This document shows, piece after piece, positions 59,223 through 64,000 of a stretch of DNA of 64,000 nucleotides; the stretch's first letter is position 1, and each line of letters starts with the position of its first letter. Origin of the DNA: Macrocybe gigantea (Eukaryota > Basidiomycota > Agaricomycetes > Agaricales > Callistosporiaceae). The stretch spans positions 1 to 64,000 of the forward strand of contig SJRY01000129.1 of assembly GCA_011319805.1 (NCBI GenBank), written 5' to 3'. Under the pieces are notes generated by a model that was given only the letters and a program-made list of their open reading frames with translations, searched no databases and was not told the origin of the DNA. Made by a program: the position numbers and the translations under genes.

Positions 59223-61928
59223 ATGTGCACAGAATTGGGCAGACTCTAAGCTACAAGAGTGGCTGGAGTTCAAAATGGAATTGAATGGCCATAGGCAGGA
59301 GTTCAAAAACCACTCCACCTACAATGACTGGGAACATAGCCACGTCATCATGCTGGCAATGGCTAATACTCTGGAAGTCAGAATGGACCTGCTTGGATAC
59401 CTACCACTATTCAAGGACTGGGAGAACTTTAAGGCAGAAGCCTGAGAGTTCTTCATGACAACAGAAACCTGGAACAATGTGATTATTCAGATCAAGGAAC
59501 TGTCACAGCATTGACAACCAGTTGAGGACTATATTATTGAATTCCAGAGCTGGGCTCCCTTGACAGAGTACAATGATATTGCCCTCATTGACATTTTCAA
59601 ATATAGACTCGGCCAGGTGCTTGGATGACATATCATCGAACTAGGAGGTGTCCACAAAGAGGACATTGACTAGTGGTACAAGTGCATGATAGAACTGGAC
59701 CAACAGTGTCACCAGGCCCAGAAGGAATTCAGCATTAGAGAGTGATCTGCCCTGAAGCCAAACCAGAAACTGGCTCAGGGAGTGACAGCACCTAAGGAGC
59801 AAACTCTAGCACTAGCAACTAGTAATGCTCAAGGACAGCCTGACCCCAACACCATGGATGTCAACCAAATGAGGCATGAAGACTGCTGCTTCTAGTACGG
59901 ACAGAAAGGACACATCGGACATAACTGCCTGATGAACCCCTGGCTGAAATATGTCACACAGAATGTAGAGATGCAGGATGAGCCTACTACTGCCCATGTC
60001 GAAGAGTTTAAACAGGATTTTTGCTAGAGCTGGAAAGAAGCACTGCTTCACTGGCTGAATATGTATCATTGAGTATTAATATGAGAAATATTCCTGATCT
60101 CAAAGAATACTTTGAACAAAAAGGTGCACGAGAGTTGCACGAGAGTTCAGTCTTGTAAAAGGATACACCCTACCCTGGGTAGCTCAACAGATTTATCAGC
60201 AGAATGAGTCCAAAGCATACTCAATCCTTAAAGCATGGACAGATCAATTGCAACAGAAGGACATCTCTCTGGAAAGACTCTGTGAGATCAATCAGATGAA
60301 TGATCATGATGCACTCCATACATTACTTGACCTTAGACAAAAGCCATGATTTGTCAGAGCTAGAAATAGAAATCAGATAGATATACCCTTGATGATTATG
60401 ATCTTAGACACTGGATGGACATACAGTGTGAAAGCCCTGCTTGACACAGGATGTACCAGATCTTGCATAGATCAGAAATTCATAAAGGAAAAGGAAATCA
60501 ATACAAAGCAATATCCTATTCCTATTCCAGTCCATAACACAGATGGAACCTGCAACATGGCAGGCAACATATATGAATACATCGAACTGAGAGTCTGAGT
60601 CCAGGATCACATTGAGCAAATGATCTGCTTGATCACTGAACTCGGAAAGGGCCAGATCTTCATTAGTTACAAGTGGGTCAAATATCATAACCCTCAAATT
60701 GATTGGAAAATGAAAAAGATCACATTTGATTGATGCCCCAAAGAGTATCAGCAGATTGTCTGAACAGAAAACCCTGAAGATGATGACACCTCTATCTGGA
60801 CAAATAAGGTTGATTTCGACAATGGAGAAAAACCTTGATGATCAACATAAACCAAGAGTTTCATCTAAGGGCTTTCCAAATGATGGCTTTCAAACTGGCA
60901 GAAGTGACAGCAAAGGTAACAAAGGCAAAAACCTTTGAAGAAATCATACCAGAAGAATACCACTGTTTCAAGGATTCAGTATTCAGAAAAGAGTCATTCG
61001 ATGAACTACCACTATGATGATCCTGGAACCATGCAATCAAACTCATTTCAGAAGCCAAACTCCAGGATTGCAAGGTCTACCCTCTAATGCTGGATGAACA
61101 GAAACAGTTGGACACCTTTTTGGATGAGAATCTGAACACTGGATGAATCAGACTATTAAAGTTGCCTATGGCATCACCTTTCTTCTTCATAAAAAAGAAG
61201 AACAGATCCCTATGACCTGTACAGAATTATCAGAAGTTAAACAACATGATGATAAAGAACAAATACCTGCTCCCTCTGATCCAAGAATTAATTAACAAAC
61301 TGAAGGGAGTGAAGTTCTTCATGAAACTCAATATCTGATGGGAATACAATAATGTCCATATAAAAGAAGGCAACAAATGGAAAGCTGCATTTCAGACAAA
61401 CCAGGAAATGTTTGAACCCTTGGTTATGTTCTTCAGACTTACAAATTCACTGGCAACCTTCCAGATAATGATGAATATGATTTTTAAAAACAAAATTGAT
61501 CAGAGACATGTTGTTATCTACATGGATAACATTCTTATCTTCAATAAAGATTTGAATGAACACAGACAACTCATTCAATATGTACTGGAAAAGCTAAAGA
61601 ACAATAAGCTTTATCTGAAACCTGAGAAGTGCTCATTTCATCAGATGGAAGTAGAGTATCTCAGAATGATCATTTTAGAAAACGGTATTAAGATGGATCC
61701 CATTAAAGTCAAAGGCATCAAAGGATGGCCAAAACCCACCTGTAAAGGGGACATCCAGCAGTTTTTAGGCTTTCGCAACTTCTATCAATGCTTTATCAAA
61801 GGATTCGCAAAGATTGCAAAACCTTTGACAGAGCTAACCACAAAAGCCAACTGGATGTAGGGAAAAGCCCAAGATGATGCATTTAAGGGATTGAAAAATC
61901 AGATCTGCACAGTGCTGATTATCATCAT
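59223..61928 (+). pseudogene. Family A copy 5: gag to RT, broken
   Basis: The gag frame resumes at 59223 (CAQNWADSKLQEWLEFKMEL). The zinc knuckle at about 59885-59925 has lost Cys residues (CCF, stop, YGQKGHIGHNC). Protease ALLDTGCTRSCID at 60437-60475. RT box VIYMDNILIF at 61512-61540 (Asn). It is truncated at 61928 by the family D element. Confidence 0.78.
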
Positions 61929-64000
61929 TGGAAAAGCCCTTTCTTCAAAAGAGCAAAACACTCAGTGGAAAGACAGTTAGACTGGCATGGATTCTGAAAG
62001 TGCAAGTGAGTACAAATGAGAGAGAAATCAAGGAGAAAGAAAGAAGTAGCAAGAAAAACCAATGTAAATAAAAAAGTAGGTGAAGGGAATGATGGATGCA
62101 TTAAAAAACCCTGTAGGGAAAAAGCTACCATCAGCCTTGGGAGTGATGAGAACAGTATAGTATGAAAACATCAAATGTCCTCCAGGTGATATCACAACCA
62201 ATCATTGAGTGCTTGGCAGTCATCGAGTTCTGTGTGAGGGAGCCAGCTGTTGTGTTCAGCCCCATAACCTTGCCACCTCACTAGGAACTATTGACCACAA
62301 CGATTCGATTTCAAGTCAAGAATGTATTCAATAAAATACTCTTCTTCACTGTCACAGCCAATAATAGGAAGGGGCTCAGAGTTTGCATGTTCCAGGAACA
62401 AGGCATTGTTATTTACCATGTATGGCTCCAATTCAGAAGCATGGAATACTGGGTATAAATTAGTATGATGTGGCAAATCGAGCATATATGAAGAGAATAG
62501 AGGGTTCTTATCAGTGATCCTATACACAGTATAACATGGCATGAATTTGGCAATGCACTTTTCGCCCACCTTCTTATATTCCTGCCATCGGTGATATGTC
62601 ATCAGGTGAACTTTGTCTCTGATTTTGAACCTGGGCTCTGGCCTATGACATTTGTTGGCTTGTTCAGCTTGCATAACCTTTGCCAACAAGACATTGTCTT
62701 AAGCTTTGAGGATATCTTGTTCCAGAGTGTTGAACACATTCTTGGCAATTCTTTCATCTTTGTTCTTCCTATCCATGAGTGGTACGAAAGGGGGCAACAG
62801 CTGAGGGTGTCACCCCATCTTCAAATAAAATAGTGAGAATTTCATGCTCACATTTACTGTATTCATGATGTCGAAATGGATACAATGGAGGGTGCAAATC
62901 TACCCCTTCTGGTTTCATTGGATATGAAAATGTAGACATTGGTTCACTGTCTTGTTTGAATGTTTGGAGGCACCATCTGTCTGTAGATGGTAAGACATGC
63001 TCAACTTCACCTTAATGCCCATTAGCTTATGCAATGCTTGCCAGAATCTAGAAATGAACAGCTTGTTGTTATCACTAATAATTTCCAATGGTAAGCCATT
63101 TTTGCAGAACCAGTGATCAAAAAATAGGACTGTGAAATCCTCAGCTGTCATATTTGTCTGGCATGGCATGATTTGAATGTCACTATTCAGCCAGTCAGTT
63201 ATTGTTATGATGCAGTCATATCCCTTGTTTACAGGCAAGGGACCTATGAAATCAATACCAATGCTGTTGCAGCAGCCATCTGGTATTGGCAGAGGATGCA
63301 ATGGCCCTGCCTTCCTCTGAGTCGATGATTTGTTCCTCTGGCATTCATCACAACCAGCAATGTAACCTTCCTCCAAATCACGATACATGTTTGGCCAATA
63401 GAAACTGTTATGAAGGGCAGTGTATGATTTATTGAAACTGAAATGCCCAAGTGCATTGTGCGCCAGGCTGAACAGGTGCTCTCTTACTTCCATTACTTGT
63501 GGTATGACAAGGCAGGATCCAATAAACCAAAGGTTGTCTCTGATCTTGACCTGTGGCATACCTGGCACCGCTGCATTCAATTTCTTCATCCATTCATCAT
63601 TCTCATATCTGTCACAGATTTGTTGCAACAGGTCAACATCCATTCCAACCTCCAGCATAGTCACAACACAAGTAGGCTCCTCGGACTATTCACAAAGGCT
63701 TGAGCACATCTCTCATACAGAACCTTCTCCAGAATCCATGAGTACCACTGAAGGTATTATATCTTTGGCCATGCATGGTCTGCATCTGTGATAAAAGCAA
63801 TAGGAAATGGCAAGTCGGATGGTGGTACAGTGTCAGAAGAATTGACCATAGGGAGGCAGGACATGGCGTCAGTAGTCGAATTCTAGGACCCCTTGATGTA
63901 AACAATACAGGCATCAAATTGTGATATAAACTCTATCCAATGAGCCTGCTGATGTGACAAGTCTTTCTGTGTAGCAAATGACTCAAGGGTACAATGGTCC
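61929..64000 (-). mobile_element. Family D Ty3/gypsy chromovirus (continues past the window)
   Basis: A likely 3' LTR 61929-62173 (TG…CA on plus, with PPT GGAGGACATT just inside on the minus strand), then a minus-strand pol. Flank ATCAT at 61924-61928 is the expected left half of a TSD; the other half is beyond the window. Inserted in family A copy 5. Confidence 0.7.
62190..63917 (-). pseudogene. Family D integrase with chromodomain
   Basis: Minus strand: zinc finger (HNALGHFSFNKSY … CDECQRNKSS), DDE core (SIGIDFIGPLPVNKGYDCI, EIISDNNKLF with Asn where Asp-Arg is usual, then HLQTDGASKHSNKTVNQ), a Gag-pre-chromo region (SELEPYMVNN), and a chromodomain (YILDLKSNRCGQ, a stop, FLVRWQGYGAEHNSWLP). 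Not intact. Confidence 0.75.

Noticed and set aside
1..64000. tRNA or rRNA genes
   Set aside because: None recognised by eye on either strand; short tRNAs could still be missed.

Overview
This window looks like nuclear DNA of a filamentous basidiomycete, most likely an Agaricomycete. Genes are intron-rich, with introns of about 48-94 nt and GT-AG borders. The blue-light receptor gene shows no C-terminal GATA zinc finger, as is usual for basidiomycete WC-1. The intergenic DNA is filled with chromodomain Ty3/gypsy retrotransposons.

Layout. Bases 1-10.1 kb are a compact gene block: a BTB + CAP-Gly protein (minus strand, 3' end beyond the window), a tiny CYSTM-like tail-anchored protein, an FAD-linked AA7/berberine-bridge type oxidase, and a mitochondrial pyruvate dehydrogenase kinase family protein. 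Bases 24.6-30.6 kb are a second gene island: a WC-1 type photoreceptor followed by an LCHN/DENND11-like (DUF2347/DUF4484) DENN-family protein. No operon-like relation is implied; the genes are housekeeping, signalling and secreted functions that happen to be neighbours.

The rest (10.99-23.4 kb and 30.9-64 kb) is a nested stack of mobile elements. I can place most borders from target-site duplications (TSDs). Family A is a Ty3/gypsy chromovirus with 415-bp LTRs: a full copy at 11818-19795 (TSD TCAAG), a full copy at 31651-40201 (TSD ATCAT), two solo LTRs (TTCTT and CCGTC), and two older plus-strand copies split by later insertions. Family C (about 320-350 bp LTRs) is present at 42302-48273, as a near-identical inverted 1.5-kb 3' fragment at 21622-23103, and as a solo LTR at 30969-31544. 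Family B has long (about 1.13 kb) LTRs and 4-bp TSDs; one copy (50840-59222) carries a spliced, Cys-rich reading frame antisense to its pol. Family D is a chromodomain gypsy entering from the right edge. A Tc1-like DD34E transposon sits inside an LTR, a TA-flanked MITE-like element is at 48317-49130, and a broken hAT-like transposase gene is split by the first family A element.

All retroelement genes seen are interrupted by stops. Several stops trace to CpG decay (CGA to TGA or CAA), which suggests methylation-linked inactivation. Two observations stand out. Family A seems to carry a Tf1-style self-priming signal: 11 nt at the predicted RNA 5' end are complementary to the primer-binding site. 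The reverse-transcriptase active-site box reads YxDN instead of YxDD in four of five family A and family C copies.
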